From contig NZ_CP120983.1 of NCBI RefSeq assembly GCF_030719215.1, positions 7,440,001 through 7,504,000 on the forward strand: a DNA stretch of 64,000 nt, given 5' to 3'. The position numbers and the translations under genes are program-made. Source of the stretch: Streptomyces sp. Alt3. Its GTDB lineage: Bacteria; Actinomycetota; Actinomycetes; Streptomycetales; Streptomycetaceae. The number at the start of each line of letters is the position of its first letter. Position 1 is the stretch's first letter. The notes below the pieces were generated by a model. That model saw only the letters and a program-made list of their open reading frames with translations, had not been told where the DNA came from and did not search any database. Below are positions 8,016 to 20,000 of this stretch, piece after piece.

Positions 8016-11000
8016 ATGCCCGCCTCTCGCCCCCGACAGGTACCGATCGCAGTGGTCGGCATCGGCGCTCTCATGCCCGGCGAGCACGGTGCCGGCGGCT
8101 TCTGGCGCACGGTCGTGAACGGCCGTGACCTGATGACCGAAGTCCCCGCCACCCGCTGGCTGGTCGAGGACTACTACGACCCCGACCCGACGGCTCCCGA
8201 CAAGACCTACGCCCGCAGAGGGGCCTTCCTCTCCGACGTCGAGTTCGACCCGATGGCCTTCGGGATCCTCCCCAACTCCCTCGCGGCCACCGACACCGTG
8301 CAGCTCCTCGCACTCACCGTCGCCGAGCAGGTGCTCACCGATACCGGCGGACTCGGCGGGACCGACCGCGACCGCGTGTCCGTGATCCTCGGGGCGGGTG
8401 CCACGGAACTGTTCACGCACATGACCGCGCGGATCCAGCGCCCGGTCTGGCTCAAGGCCCTCCGGGAGAACGGGATCCCGGAGGTCGAGGCGCAGGCCGT
8501 CTGCGACAGCATCACCGGCCACTACACCCCGTGGCAGGAATCGACGTTTCCGGGACTGCTCGGCAACGTCATCGCGGGCCGGATCGCGAACCGTTTCGAC
8601 CTGCACGGCACCAACCACGTCACGGACGCGGCATGCGCGAGTTCCTTCGCGGCCCTCTCGACGGCCGTGAGCGAACTCTCCCTCGGCCGGGCCGACCTGG
8701 TCATCGGTGGAGGCGTCGACGCGTCGAACGACGCCGGCACCTTCATGTGCTTCTCCAAGACGCCCGCCCTGTCACCCAGCGGCGACTGCCGTCCCTTCTC
8801 GGACGCGGCCGACGGCACGATGCTCGGCGAGGGCATCGCCATGTACGCGTTGAAGCGGCTCGCCGACGCCGAGCGCGCCGGTGACCGGGTCTACGCCGTC
8901 ATCCGCGGGATCGGCACCTCGTCGGACGGCAGGAGCGGCGCGATCTACGCGCCGGTCCCCGAAGGACAGGCCCGGGCCCTGCGACGCACCTACGAGGACG
9001 CCGGCTACGGACCGGAGACCGTGGAACTGGTGGAGGCGCACGGCACCGGCACCGGAGCGGGTGACGCCGCCGAGTTCGCCGCGCTGCGCCAGGTCTTCGA
9101 GGAGTCCGGCCGGCAGGAAGGGCAGTGGTGCGCCCTCGGCTCGGTCAAGTCCCAGGTCGGCCACACCAAGGGCGCCGCCGGTGCCGTCGGCCTCCTCAAG
9201 AGCGTCCTGGCCCTGCACCACAAGGTCCTCCCGCCGATGATCAAGGTGGACCGGCCCGACCCCGCGATGAGGATCGACGACAGCCCGTTCTACCTGAACA
9301 CTCGGTCGCGTCCATGGGTGCGCTCACCGGACCGGCCGCGCCGGGCAGCCGTGTCCAGCTTCGGCTTCGGCGGCAGCAACTTCCACGTCACGCTGGAGGA
9401 GTACACCCCCTCCCCGGGATCCGAGGCACGTACGGCCTGGCGTACGCGGACCGCCCCCACCGAACTGGTGCTGCTCAGCGCTCCGTCGGCGGCCACGCTC
9501 CTGGAACGCGGGTTCGACGGTGACCAACCCCTGGCCGGGATCGCGCGGAGGAGCCAGCAGGACTTCCGTGCGCACGACCCCGTGCGCCTCGCGGTCGTCG
9601 CCGCGGACCACGACGACCTGTCGGACAAGCTGAAGCAGGCCTTCGCACTGATCGGCCGGCAGCCGGACAGGGGCTTCTCCACGCCGACCGGTGTCCACTA
9701 CGCCACCGGCGCGGCCACGCCCGGCCGGATCGGGTTCCTCTTCCCGGGCCAGGGCGCCCAGTACGTCGGCATGGGCGCGGACGTCGCCATGCTGTCGCCG
9801 GACGCCCAGGCGGTGTGGGACCGGCTGGGCACCACGGAGTCCGGCGACCGCGAGCTCCACCGCGTGGTCTTCCCGCCACCTGCCTTCAGCGATGGGGACC
9901 GGGCCGGGCAGCAGGCCCTGCTGACCCGTACCGAGTGGGCGCAGCCCGCGCTGGCGGTGCACAGCCTCGCTCTCGTCGAGGTCCTGCGAGGTCTCGGCCT
10001 GCGGCCCGACTGCGTGGCCGGACACAGCTTCGGCGAACTGGTGGCGCTGCACGCGGCCGGCGCCCTGGAGGCCGATGCGCTCGTGAGCCTCGCCCGCCGG
10101 CGGGGCGAGCTGATGCGCGACGCGGTGGCCACGCCGGGGGCCATGCTGGCCGTGGCGGCCGGGCAGGCCCGGACGGAGGAGGTCATCGCCGGATGCGGGG
10201 TCACCGAGGTCTGGGTGGCCAACCACAACGCCCCCGCCCAGACCGTGATCTCCGGAGCCTCGGGAGCGGTCGGGACCGTCGAACGGAAGCTCACCGCCGA
10301 GGGGATCACCACCCGGCGGCTGGAAGCCGCGACCGCCTTCCACAGCCCGCTCGTCGCCCCCGCGAGCGAACCGCTGCTCGCCCACCTGCGCGGGATCACG
10401 GTCGGCGAACCCCGGATCGACGTGTACGGCAACGCCGACGCGGCGGTGTACCCGACCGAACCCGAGGAGATCCGCCGCAGGATCGCCGGCCACCTCGCGG
10501 CGCCCGTGCTGTTCAGCGCCGGGATCGAGGCGATGTACGCGGCGGGAGTACGGACGTTCGTCGAGGTCGGCGCCGGTGAGGCGCTCACCGGACTCGTCAC
10601 GCAGATCCTCGGCGACCGTGACCACCTCGCCGTCGCCCTGGACCGTAAGGGCCGCAACGGAATCACCTCCCTGCACGACGCGCTCGGCCGGCTCGCCGCC
10701 CGGGGCGTCCCACTCGACCACGACCACATGTGGGCGCCCTACGCGCCGCCCGCAGCAGCAGCCGAGGAGCGCAAGCCCAGGATGACCGTTCAGATCAACG
10801 GCAGGAACCAGGGCAGGGTCTACCCGCCCGCCGGAGGAGCCGCGGCGCTGCCCCCGCCGAACCCGCTCCGCGTAGCCGACGTACCCCCGCCGGCCGCGCA
10901 GATCCCCGATCGGACAACCGTCGCCCCCGTCGGCCCCGCTGTCGTCGAACCCGCGCCCTCCGTCGGTACCCTCGCCACCCCCGCTCCCGCGCTCTCCGTG

Positions 11001-14000
11001 CCCCAAGCGCCCGCCGCGGGTACGGACGCCGACTGGTTCACCGCGATCGACAACGTGCAGCGCTACACGGCACAGGCCCACGAGGCCTGCCAGCGCATGC
11101 TGACCGAAAGCCACATGGCCTTCCTGCAGATGACGGAGACGACCTTCGCCGCGATGCTGGGCGCACAGGCCGGCCCGCCCACGAGGACCCTGGCTCCCGT
11201 CGCCCCGCCCGTCCTGCCCACGCTTCCCGAAGCCGCCGTGCCGACGGTGGCAGCGGCTTCCGTCACGCCCCCCGCGTACTCCTACGCCATGCCCGCCGCG
11301 ACTCCCGTGGCGGCTGTACCCGCCCCGGCCCGGGCGGCGGACACCTCCCCGGTCGTGCTCCCGCAGCAGGCGGCCGCAGCAGTGCCCGCTGCTCCCGGCG
11401 CGCCTCGGGACATGTCCGTCGAGGACTTCGAGGAACTGCTGCTGTCCGTGGTGGCGGAGCGGACGGGCTACCCGGTCGCGATGCTGAATGTGGACATGGA
11501 GCTCGAGTCCGATCTGGGAGTGGACTCGATCAAGCGGGTGGAGATCCTCTCCGCCATGCGGGAGAAGGCCGGTGGCCATGAGGAGGGTCAGGTCGGCGAG
11601 CTCCTGAAGCTGCGCACGCTTCGGCAGATCGTCGACGCGTTCACCGCCACCACTGCCGCTCCCGCAGCCCCGATCGTCTCCTCCGCCGTCGTAGCGCCGG
11701 CCGCCACCGACACCGCCACCGCTCCCGCAGCCACCGCTGAGGTGGAGCCCCGGGGGGAGTCCTTCCGGCCGGCCGAACTCAGCCGGCTCGCCGTGCGTAC
11801 GGTCCCCACCCCCGCGCCCGGGCTGACCCTGGCCGGTCTCGGTGACGAGCCGATCGCCGTGACCGACGACGGCCACGGGATCGCGGAGAGGGTGGCGGCG
11901 CGACTGACCGGCCACGGCTTCCCGGCCACCGTCGTCCCCGGCGTCCCCCCGGCCTCGCGAGCCGTCGTGCACCTCGGCGGTCTCGCCCCGGCCGGCTCTC
12001 CCGAGGCCGCGCTGGAGGTGCAGCGCGACGTCTTCGAAGCCATGAGGTCGGTCGCGCCCCACTTCACCGCCGGAGGCGGGCTGTTCGTCGCCGTGCAGGA
12101 CACCGGCGGAGACTTCGGGCTCCGTGGCAGCAGGCCGGAACGGGCCTGGCTCGGAGGCATCGCCGCGCTCGCCAGGACCGCCGCCAGGGAATGGACCGCG
12201 GCCACGGTCAAGGCGATCGACTGCGAGCGCGGGGAACGTGACGCGGACGCCGTCGCCGAGGCCGTCGTGGCAGAACTCCTCGACGGCGGGCCCGCGGCGG
12301 AGGTCGGCCTGCGTGCGGACGGCTCCCGCACCACGCCGGTCGTGACCCCGGTGCCCGCGGAGCCCGGTCCGGCCACCCGGACGGGCCCGGGCTCGGTCGT
12401 CGTGGCCACCGGCGGAGCCCGCGGGGTGACCGCGGCCGCGCTGCTCGACCTCGCCAGGGCCCATAGGCCCCGCATCGTGCTCCTGGGCCGCACCGAGCTC
12501 TCCGAGGAACCGCCGGGCCTGTCGGCGGCGACCGACGAGCCCGCGCTCACCCGGGCCCTCGCCGAACGCTCCGGCACGGCCACCCCCGCCGGGATCGGGG
12601 CCGAGGCCAGGAGGATCCTCGCGGTCCGCGAGGTCCGGTCCACGGTCGAGGCCCTGGAGGACGCCGGCTCCGAGGTCCGCTACATCCCCGTGGACGTCCG
12701 GGACGGCGAGGCGGTGCGCAGTGTGCTCGACGGGGTCCGCCGGGACTGGGGCCCGGTCACCGGAATCGTGCACGGTGCCGGAGTGCTGGCGGACAGGCTG
12801 ATCGCCGACAAGACCGACGAACAGTTCGACCAGGTCCTGGCCACCAAGGTGGGAGGCCTGCGCGCACTGCTCTCGGCGACCGAGGACGATCCGCTCGACA
12901 CGATCATCCTGTTCTCCTCGGTGGCGGCGGTGTTCGGGAACGTCGGGCAGAGCGACTACGCCGTCGCCAACGAGGTGCTCAACCACGTCGCCTGCGCCGA
13001 GCGCGCCCGGCGGCCCGACTGCCTGGTCCGCTCCATCGCCTGGGGCCCGTGGCACGGCGGAATGGTCACCCCCGCGCTGGCGGCCCACTTCGGCCGGTCG
13101 GGTGTGCCGCTCATTCCCGTCGAGCGGGGCGCCGCCGCCTTCACCGCCGAGCTGAACGCCACGGGCGCCGACACAAGGGTGGTCATCGCCGCCGGGGAGG
13201 ACCTCGGCTCCACGGCGGCCTCCCCCGAACCGGTCGCGGCGCGGTTCCACGTCGGCGCGCACACCCATCCCCATCTCACCGACCACACCGTCGCCGACGT
13301 CCCCGTCCTGCCCGTGGCCGTCGCTCTGGACCGGTTCGCCGCAGCGGCAGCGGCCTGGCGGCCTGACGCCGGCCATCTGGTGCTGCGGGACCTGCGCGTC
13401 TTCAGCAAGATCGCGCTGCCGGACCTCGACGGCGCCGGCCATCGGCTCACCCTGAGGGGCCGCAGGGCCGCGACCGGATCTCCGGCGGACCTGGAGGCCG
13501 AACTTGCCGGGGAGGACGGCACACCGCACCACCGCGTCCAGATGGAGTTCCTGGCGTGCCCGCCGCCGCCGGCGCCCTGGGACGTCCCGCAGGGTCTCGT
13601 CACGCCCGAGGACACCGCGATCTACGACGGCCGGGTGCTGTTCCACGGCCCGCGTTTCCACGCCCTCCGCACCGTCCATGGGGTCGGGACCGACGGGGCC
13701 GAGGCCACGGTGGCCGGTCTGACGGAACTCGGCTGGGGCGGTGACCACTGGCAGCTCGACGCGGCCGCCACGGACGGCGCCCTGCAACTCGCCCTGCTGT
13801 GGGCGGACAGAGCACTCGGTGACGCGACCCTGCCGATGGCTGTCGCGGAGTGCCGGGTGCACCGGCGCGGTCCGGTGCCGGGCACCGTGCGATGCGTGGT
13901 GAGGGCCCGGAAGGTCCACGAGACGGGGGCGCGCTGCGATGCGGCGCTCATCGACCCGGACGGATCGCCCAGGGTGGAGCTCCTCGGCGTGGAACTCGTA

Positions 14001-14015
14001 CGGCGACCCTCCTGA
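8016..14015 (+). CDS. pfaA: PfaA-like megasynthase: KS-AT-ACP-KR-DH
   Basis: This 1999-aa iterative type I synthase has, in order: KS (about 10-455) with C207 in DAACASS, H342 in HGTGTG and H383 in GHTKG; malonyl-type AT (570-880) with GFLFPGQGAQ and S671 in GHSFGE; an Ala/Pro-rich linker; one ACP with S1171 in DSIKR; a KR (from ~1460) with VVVATGGARGV and the Ser/Tyr pair in LFSSVAAVF...SDYAVANE; and a C-terminal product-template-like DH hot-dog (THPHLTDHTV). The order matches PfaA of marine and myxobacterial PUFA synthases. PUFA PfaA normally carries several tandem ACPs; only one is visible here. ATG 8016 has AAGGAAG upstream; a start at 7746 would overlap pfaD and was not used. Confidence 0.92.
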   Translation: MPASRPRQVPIAVVGIGALMPGEHGAGGFWRTVVNGRDLMTEVPATRWLVEDYYDPDPTAPDKTYARRGAFLSDVEFDPMAFGILPNSLAATDTVQLLALTVAEQVLTDTGGLGGTDRDRVSVILGAGATELFTHMTARIQRPVWLKALRENGIPEVEAQAVCDSITGHYTPWQESTFPGLLGNVIAGRIANRFDLHGTNHVTDAACASSFAALSTAVSELSLGRADLVIGGGVDASNDAGTFMCFSKTPALSPSGDCRPFSDAADGTMLGEGIAMYALKRLADAERAGDRVYAVIRGIGTSSDGRSGAIYAPVPEGQARALRRTYEDAGYGPETVELVEAHGTGTGAGDAAEFAALRQVFEESGRQEGQWCALGSVKSQVGHTKGAAGAVGLLKSVLALHHKVLPPMIKVDRPDPAMRIDDSPFYLNTRSRPWVRSPDRPRRAAVSSFGFGGSNFHVTLEEYTPSPGSEARTAWRTRTAPTELVLLSAPSAATLLERGFDGDQPLAGIARRSQQDFRAHDPVRLAVVAADHDDLSDKLKQAFALIGRQPDRGFSTPTGVHYATGAATPGRIGFLFPGQGAQYVGMGADVAMLSPDAQAVWDRLGTTESGDRELHRVVFPPPAFSDGDRAGQQALLTRTEWAQPALAVHSLALVEVLRGLGLRPDCVAGHSFGELVALHAAGALEADALVSLARRRGELMRDAVATPGAMLAVAAGQARTEEVIAGCGVTEVWVANHNAPAQTVISGASGAVGTVERKLTAEGITTRRLEAATAFHSPLVAPASEPLLAHLRGITVGEPRIDVYGNADAAVYPTEPEEIRRRIAGHLAAPVLFSAGIEAMYAAGVRTFVEVGAGEALTGLVTQILGDRDHLAVALDRKGRNGITSLHDALGRLAARGVPLDHDHMWAPYAPPAAAAEERKPRMTVQINGRNQGRVYPPAGGAAALPPPNPLRVADVPPPAAQIPDRTTVAPVGPAVVEPAPSVGTLATPAPALSVPQAPAAGTDADWFTAIDNVQRYTAQAHEACQRMLTESHMAFLQMTETTFAAMLGAQAGPPTRTLAPVAPPVLPTLPEAAVPTVAAASVTPPAYSYAMPAATPVAAVPAPARAADTSPVVLPQQAAAAVPAAPGAPRDMSVEDFEELLLSVVAERTGYPVAMLNVDMELESDLGVDSIKRVEILSAMREKAGGHEEGQVGELLKLRTLRQIVDAFTATTAAPAAPIVSSAVVAPAATDTATAPAATAEVEPRGESFRPAELSRLAVRTVPTPAPGLTLAGLGDEPIAVTDDGHGIAERVAARLTGHGFPATVVPGVPPASRAVVHLGGLAPAGSPEAALEVQRDVFEAMRSVAPHFTAGGGLFVAVQDTGGDFGLRGSRPERAWLGGIAALARTAAREWTAATVKAIDCERGERDADAVAEAVVAELLDGGPAAEVGLRADGSRTTPVVTPVPAEPGPATRTGPGSVVVATGGARGVTAAALLDLARAHRPRIVLLGRTELSEEPPGLSAATDEPALTRALAERSGTATPAGIGAEARRILAVREVRSTVEALEDAGSEVRYIPVDVRDGEAVRSVLDGVRRDWGPVTGIVHGAGVLADRLIADKTDEQFDQVLATKVGGLRALLSATEDDPLDTIILFSSVAAVFGNVGQSDYAVANEVLNHVACAERARRPDCLVRSIAWGPWHGGMVTPALAAHFGRSGVPLIPVERGAAAFTAELNATGADTRVVIAAGEDLGSTAASPEPVAARFHVGAHTHPHLTDHTVADVPVLPVAVALDRFAAAAAAWRPDAGHLVLRDLRVFSKIALPDLDGAGHRLTLRGRRAATGSPADLEAELAGEDGTPHHRVQMEFLACPPPPAPWDVPQGLVTPEDTAIYDGRVLFHGPRFHALRTVHGVGTDGAEATVAGLTELGWGGDHWQLDAAATDGALQLALLWADRALGDATLPMAVAECRVHRRGPVPGTVRCVVRARKVHETGARCDAALIDPDGSPRVELLGVELVRRPS

Positions 14016-14058
14016 CCCGCTGCCCCGGATCCGTACGACTTCGTGAAATGAGACCGGT

Positions 14059-17000
14059 ATGGGCTTCGACCCGATCGCCGTCGTAGGCCGGGGGTGCGTC
14101 TTCCCCGACGCGCTCGACCCCGACACCTTCTGGGACAACGTCGCCGCCCGCCGGTGCAGCCTCTCACCTGTCCCGGACGGCAGATGGCGACTGCCGCACC
14201 GCTGGGCCATGGGCACGGTCGACGACCACCTCGACCGGACGTGGAACGATGTCGGCGGATACGTGAGGGACTTCGGGGCGGCGTTCGACCCGACCGGGTT
14301 CCGGGTCGCCCCGGAGGAGATCCTCGGGCTGGACCAGCTGTTCCACTGGGTGCTGTACGGCGCCCGGCAGGCGCTGCGCGAGGCCGGACACGAGGAGGGG
14401 TCGCCCCGCACGGGACTGGTCCTGGGAAACCTGTCCTACCCGACGAGCGCGGGGACGGCCTTCGCCGAGCACGTATGGCTGTCCGGGGGAGCGCCCTCCC
14501 TGCTGCGCGGGGCTGCACGCGACAGACCCGACGCCCGTAACCGCTTCTCCTCAGGACTTCCCGCGCACTTCGCGGCCCGGGCGCTCGGGCTCGGCGCGGG
14601 AGCCTTCGCCCTCGACGCAGCCTGCGCCTCGTCCCTGTACGCGATCAAGCTGGCCTGCGACCGCCTGCACGACGGAACGGCGGACGTCATGGTGGCCGGC
14701 GCGGTCAACCGCGCCGACAACCTGTTCCTGCACGTGGGGTTCTGCGGCCTGAACGCGGTGAGCCGCACCGGTCGTAGCCGTCCCTTCCACCGGGACGCCG
14801 ACGGGCTGCTCCCCGGTGAGGGCGCCGGGTTCGTGGCCCTGATGCGCCTGCGCGACGCCCTCGCACGGGGGAAGACCGTCCTGGGCGTCGTCCGGGGGGT
14901 GGGGCTGTCCAGCGACGGGCGAGGCGGAGGACTGCTCAGCCCCTCCCGGGAGGGCCAGGAGCGGGCCATGCTCCAGGCGTACCGCACGGCCGGTGTCGCA
15001 CCGCGGAGCGTCTCGCTCGTCGAGTGCCACGCCACGGGAACCCCCGTCGGCGACGCGGAGGAGGCCCGCAGCATGGGGCGGGTCTTCGCGGACAGTCCTG
15101 ACCTGCCCGTCGGTTCGGTGAAGTCCAACGTCGGACACCTGCTGGCCGCCGCCGGCATGGGGGGACTGCTCAAGGTGCTCGGTGCGATGCGCGCGGGCAT
15201 CCGCCCCGCCACGCTCGCCGCCGAGGAGCCGCTGCCCGGACTGCACGGCACACCGCTGCGGGTGCTGGGCGAGACCGAACCGTGGCCCGGCCTTCGCAGG
15301 GCTGCGGTCAGTGCCTTCGGGTTCGGCGGAGCCAACGCCCATCTGGTCGTCGACGCCTGGGACGGCAGGGATGACGCCGTGACCCTGGTACCCGGCACCC
15401 GGCGCCCGCCGGACGAGCCGTTGGCTGTCGTCGCGTCAACGGTCCGTGCCGGTGGGGGAGGCGGCACCGAGGCCTTCCGGCACGCGCTTCTCGACGGCAG
15501 CCTGGTCGGTCCGGCCACGGACATCGATGTGGCGCTGCCAGGTCTCTGCTTCCCGCCCGTGGCGGTCGGGCGGGCACTGCCCCAGCAGGTCCTGATGCTC
15601 GAAGCGGCACGGGAGGCCGCGCGGGGCGTGACCCTGCCGCGGGAGCGGACCATGGTCCTCGTAGGGACCGGGGTGGACACGGAGAACGCCCGTGCCACCG
15701 CACGCTGGAGGGCTCCTTCCTGGCTGGAGGAGACCGGTGCTCCCGCCGACGAGGCGACGGCCGCACGCGTCCGCGACGCCTTCTCCGCACCCATGGACAC
15801 GGAACGGGTCGTGGGCACGCTGCCCAACCTCGTGGCCAACCGGCTCAACACCCAGCTCGATCTCGGCGGCCCCGGCTGCACCGTCTCAGCCGAGGAGGCC
15901 TCCGGGCTGGTCGCACTGGACCTCGCGGCACGCGCGCTCCGGGCCGGGGAGGCCGACGCCGCGCTCGTCGGCGCCGTCGACCTCTCCTGCGAACCGGTCC
16001 ACCGGGCCGCCCTCCGGGAGCTCGGACGGGAGGACCCGGCCGGGGACGGCGCCGTCGCGGTGGTCCTCAAGCGCCTCCCCGACGCACGCCGCGACGGCGA
16101 CACCGTCCTCGCCCTCCTCGACGGCGACGTCAGCGGCGAGCCCGACCTGGTGATCGGCGACGGCGACGACGCGGACTTCGACCCGGCCGGGCTGTTCGGC
16201 CGGGCCCACGCCGCCCACGGGCTGCTGGCCGTCGCGGCCGCCGTGACCGCCCTGCGACACCGGGTGCTGCCGCGTACGGGGGGCCCGGCGGCCGTCGCGC
16301 CGGGCCTGCGAACCGCCCACGTGATCGTGTCCCCGCTGGAGGCGCCCCCGGCGCGGGTACGGCTGCGAGCCGCGGACGCCGGGGCCTGGTCACCCGGACC
16401 GGAGCCGCGGCTGCACGTGTTCTCCGGGCGCGACCGCCAAGAGGTCCTAACCGCACTGGAGTCGGGGACCGAGTCCGCCCAAGGGCCCGCCCGGCTCGCC
16501 TACGTGTCCGACAGCGACCCCCGGGCGCAGGGCGAGGCCGTACGCCGCTGGCTCGTCGAGGGCGGGATCAAACCGCCCGGCGCGGCTTACCGGGCCGCAC
16601 CGGTCGGGGGCGAGGTCGCCTTCGTGTTCACCAACGGGTCGGCCGCGTACCCCGGCATGGGCCGTGAGGTCCGACTGGCCCTGCCCTCACTCGGCGACGC
16701 GGCCACCGCCGCGTACGGGAAGGCCCTCCCGGGGCCGGAGCCCGATGCCGGAGAGCCGGTGCTCGACCGGATCTGGGGGGCGGCGCGGCTGGCCGCCCTC
16801 CACGTCGGGCTGACGCGGGGCCTCCTCGGACTGAGCCCCGACGCCGCCGTCGGCTACTCCTCCGGGGAGTCGGCGGCCCTGGTCGCCCTGGGAGCCTGGA
16901 GGGACGTCGAGGCCCTGCACCGGGACACCCGGGAGAGCGGCCTGTTCACCAGCGAGCTCACCGGTGAGCTGAGAGGCGTGCGCCGCGCCTGGGAACGGCT

Positions 17001-20000
17001 CGGTGTGGACGGTGACCGGTGGGCGAGCTATCTCGTCACCGCGCCCCTCGACCGGGTCCGAGGAGAGCTGGCGGACGAGCGCGCCGTCCATCTGATGGCG
17101 GTCAACGCCCCCGGCGTGTGTGTGGTCGGCGGCGAGTCACAGGCGTGCGCCCGTGTCGTGGCACGGTTCGGGGCCGCCCACGCGATTCCGATCGACTACG
17201 ACCTCGCCGCCCACGCCCCCGAACTGCGCGAGGTACGCGACCGCTGGTGGAGGCTCCACCACCGCCCCACCACCGCCGTGCCCGGGGTGCGCTTCTACAG
17301 CGGGGCGACCACCCGGGCGTACACGCCGACGGCCGAGCGCGCCGCCGACGCCGTCACGGCCCAGGGCGTGGGCACCATCGACTTCGCCGGAACGGTCGAA
17401 CGGGCGTGGGCCGACGGAGTCCGGGTGTTCGTCGAGCACGGGCCCCGTGGTCTGTGCACGGGGTGGATCAAGCGGGTCCTCGGTGACCGCGAACATGTCG
17501 CCGTCGCGCTCGACGCCGAGGGCAGGGGGCTGCGGCAGCTGCACCTGGCCGTGGCGGAACTCGTCGCCGCGGGCGTACCCGTACGCGCCGAGGCCCTCTT
17601 CGGGCAACTACGCGCCGCAGCGGCGCCACCGGCGCACGACGTGCCCACCCTCACCGTCCCCGCGCACCGGGAGATCAGCTTGCCGCCACTCAGCTCGCCC
17701 CCGCCCGGACAGCCGGCGGTGACCATGCCCAGGGCGCCTCAGCTGGTGCCGGTGCCGGCGCCCGTGCAGGCTGCCGCCACCGCGGAGCCCGTCCCCGGGA
17801 ACGCCGGCCCCACGGGTGTTGTCCCCACGGACGTTGTCCCCGCCGGGCCCGCCGCACCTCCCGCCGACGAGGCGACGCGGGCGACGGACCTGCGCACGCT
17901 GGTCGCACAGCAGACCCAGCGGGTGACCGCGCTGCACCAGGACGTCCTCGCCCTCCACCTCCAGGCGCACCAAAGGTTCCTGCAGACCAGGGCCCGGCTC
18001 GCCACCGCGCTCGTCCACGCGGCGTCGGCGTCGCACCGGCCCCGGCCGCTCGTGCGTCCGGCCGGACCGCCCGCACCCGTCCCCGCACCTCTCCTCCTCG
18101 GCGGAGGGCGGACCGGCGGCCTCCCGCCCGTGACCGTCTTCGACCGGGCGCAGTTGGAACACCTCGCCTCGGGACCCGTATCCGCGCTGTTCGGACCCAG
18201 GTTCGCCGAGCAGGACGCGTACGAGCTGCAGACCAGGATGCCCGGACCGCCGATGCTGCTCGCCGACCGGGTCACCGGCATCGAAGCCGTCCCCGCGGCC
18301 CTCGCCGACCTCGGCCCCGAACACGCCACCGGGACCATCCGCACCGAGACCGACATCCGGCTCGACAGCTGGTACCTCGACCCCACCGGGCGCATGCCGG
18401 CAGGCCTGATGATCGAGGCGGGCCAGGCGGACCTGCTGCTGATCAGCCGGCTCGGGATCGACCTGCTCAACCGGGGGGAGCGGGCCTACAGGCTGCTCGG
18501 CTGCGAACTGACCTACCACGGCAGTCCGCCCGGGGCGGGGGAGACACTGCGGTACGAGATCCACATCGACAGGCACGCCCGGCACGGCGGTGTCCGGCTG
18601 TTTTTCTTCCGCTACGACTGCTTCGTCGGCGACGAACTCCGCCTGAGCGTCCGCGACGGCCGGGCGGGCTTCTTCACGAAGGCCGAACTCGAGGACACCG
18701 ACGGCGTGCGCTGGGACCCCGCCACCTCGCCGCCGGCTCCCGACATGCCCCAGGACGCCCCCGCGGTGCACTGCACACGGTCCTCCTTCACCGCCGGACA
18801 GGTACGCGCCTTCGCGGACGGCCGGCCCGCCGACTGCTTCGGGCCGGGCTGGGACGTCACCAGGTCCCATGTGCGCTCGCCCCGGCCGGACGGCGGACGC
18901 CTGCTGCTCCTTCACGAGGTCACCGCGTTCGACCCTGCCGGAGGGCCCTGGGGCCGTGGTTACCTCCGTGCGGAGACTCCTGTCAGGCCGGACGACTGGT
19001 TCTTCGAAGGACACTTCGAGAACGACCCGTGCATGCCGGGGACCCTGATGCTCCAGGCCGGCCTGCAGGCCATGGCCTTCCACCTGGCCGCCCTCGGCCT
19101 CACCGCCGGCAGGGACGGGTGGCGCTTCGAGCCGGTCACCGACCGGCCCTGCACCGCCCACTGCCGTGGGCAGGCGACGCCCGCCAGCCGGCGGATCGTG
19201 TACGAGGTGTTCGTGCACGGGGTCTCCGCGGGCCCCGAGCCGACGCTGTACGCCGACATCCTCGCCACAGTCGACGGGGTCAAGGCGTTCCACGGCAGGA
19301 ACGCGTCACTCCGGCTGGTGCCGGACTGGCCTCTGTCGCACTGGCGGCAGCTCGGCGGGCACCGGGAGCAGACGAGCGGAACCCCGGTACCGCCGGCCCT
19401 TCTCGGCGGGCTCGTCGGCCATCGCGATCCCGGCACGGCGGTGCGGGCCGAGGGACTCGTGCTCGACTACCCGTCCTTGCTGGCCTGCGCGTGGGGGAGG
19501 CCGAGCGACGCGTTCGGCGCCGCCGCGCAGATCTTCGACGGCACGCGCAGGATCTCGCGGCTGCCCGGGCCGCCGTACCACTTCATGACCCGCGTCGTCT
19601 CGGTGCACGGACAGCAGCGCGGCATGGAGCAGGGCAGCCGGGTGGCCGTCGAGTACGACGTACCCGACGAGGTCTGGTACTTCGAGCAGAGCGGCGGGCG
19701 GACCATGCCGTTCGCGGTGCTCATGGAGACCGCGCTGCAACCGTGCGGCTGGCTGGCCGCCTATGTGGGCTGCCCGCTGACCACCGACACAGATCTGCTC
19801 TTCCGCAACCTGGACGGGAGGGGGACGGTCACCGGTGAGGTCACGCCGGCGACCCGGACCGTACGCACCGAGGCGGAGCTGACCTCGCTCTCCCGGACCG
19901 GGGGGATGATCATCGTGGCCTTCACGGTCCGGTGCTTCGCCGACGGCGTCCAGGTCTTCGAACTGTCCACGGTGTTCGGCTTCTTCCCGCCGTCGGCCTT

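Noticed and set aside
9324..14411. 1695-aa open frame on the - strand opposite the PfaA-like gene
   Set aside because: Composition (Gly/Arg/Asp/His-rich, no domains) is that of a shadow frame in high-GC DNA; the + strand frame carries all catalytic motifs.
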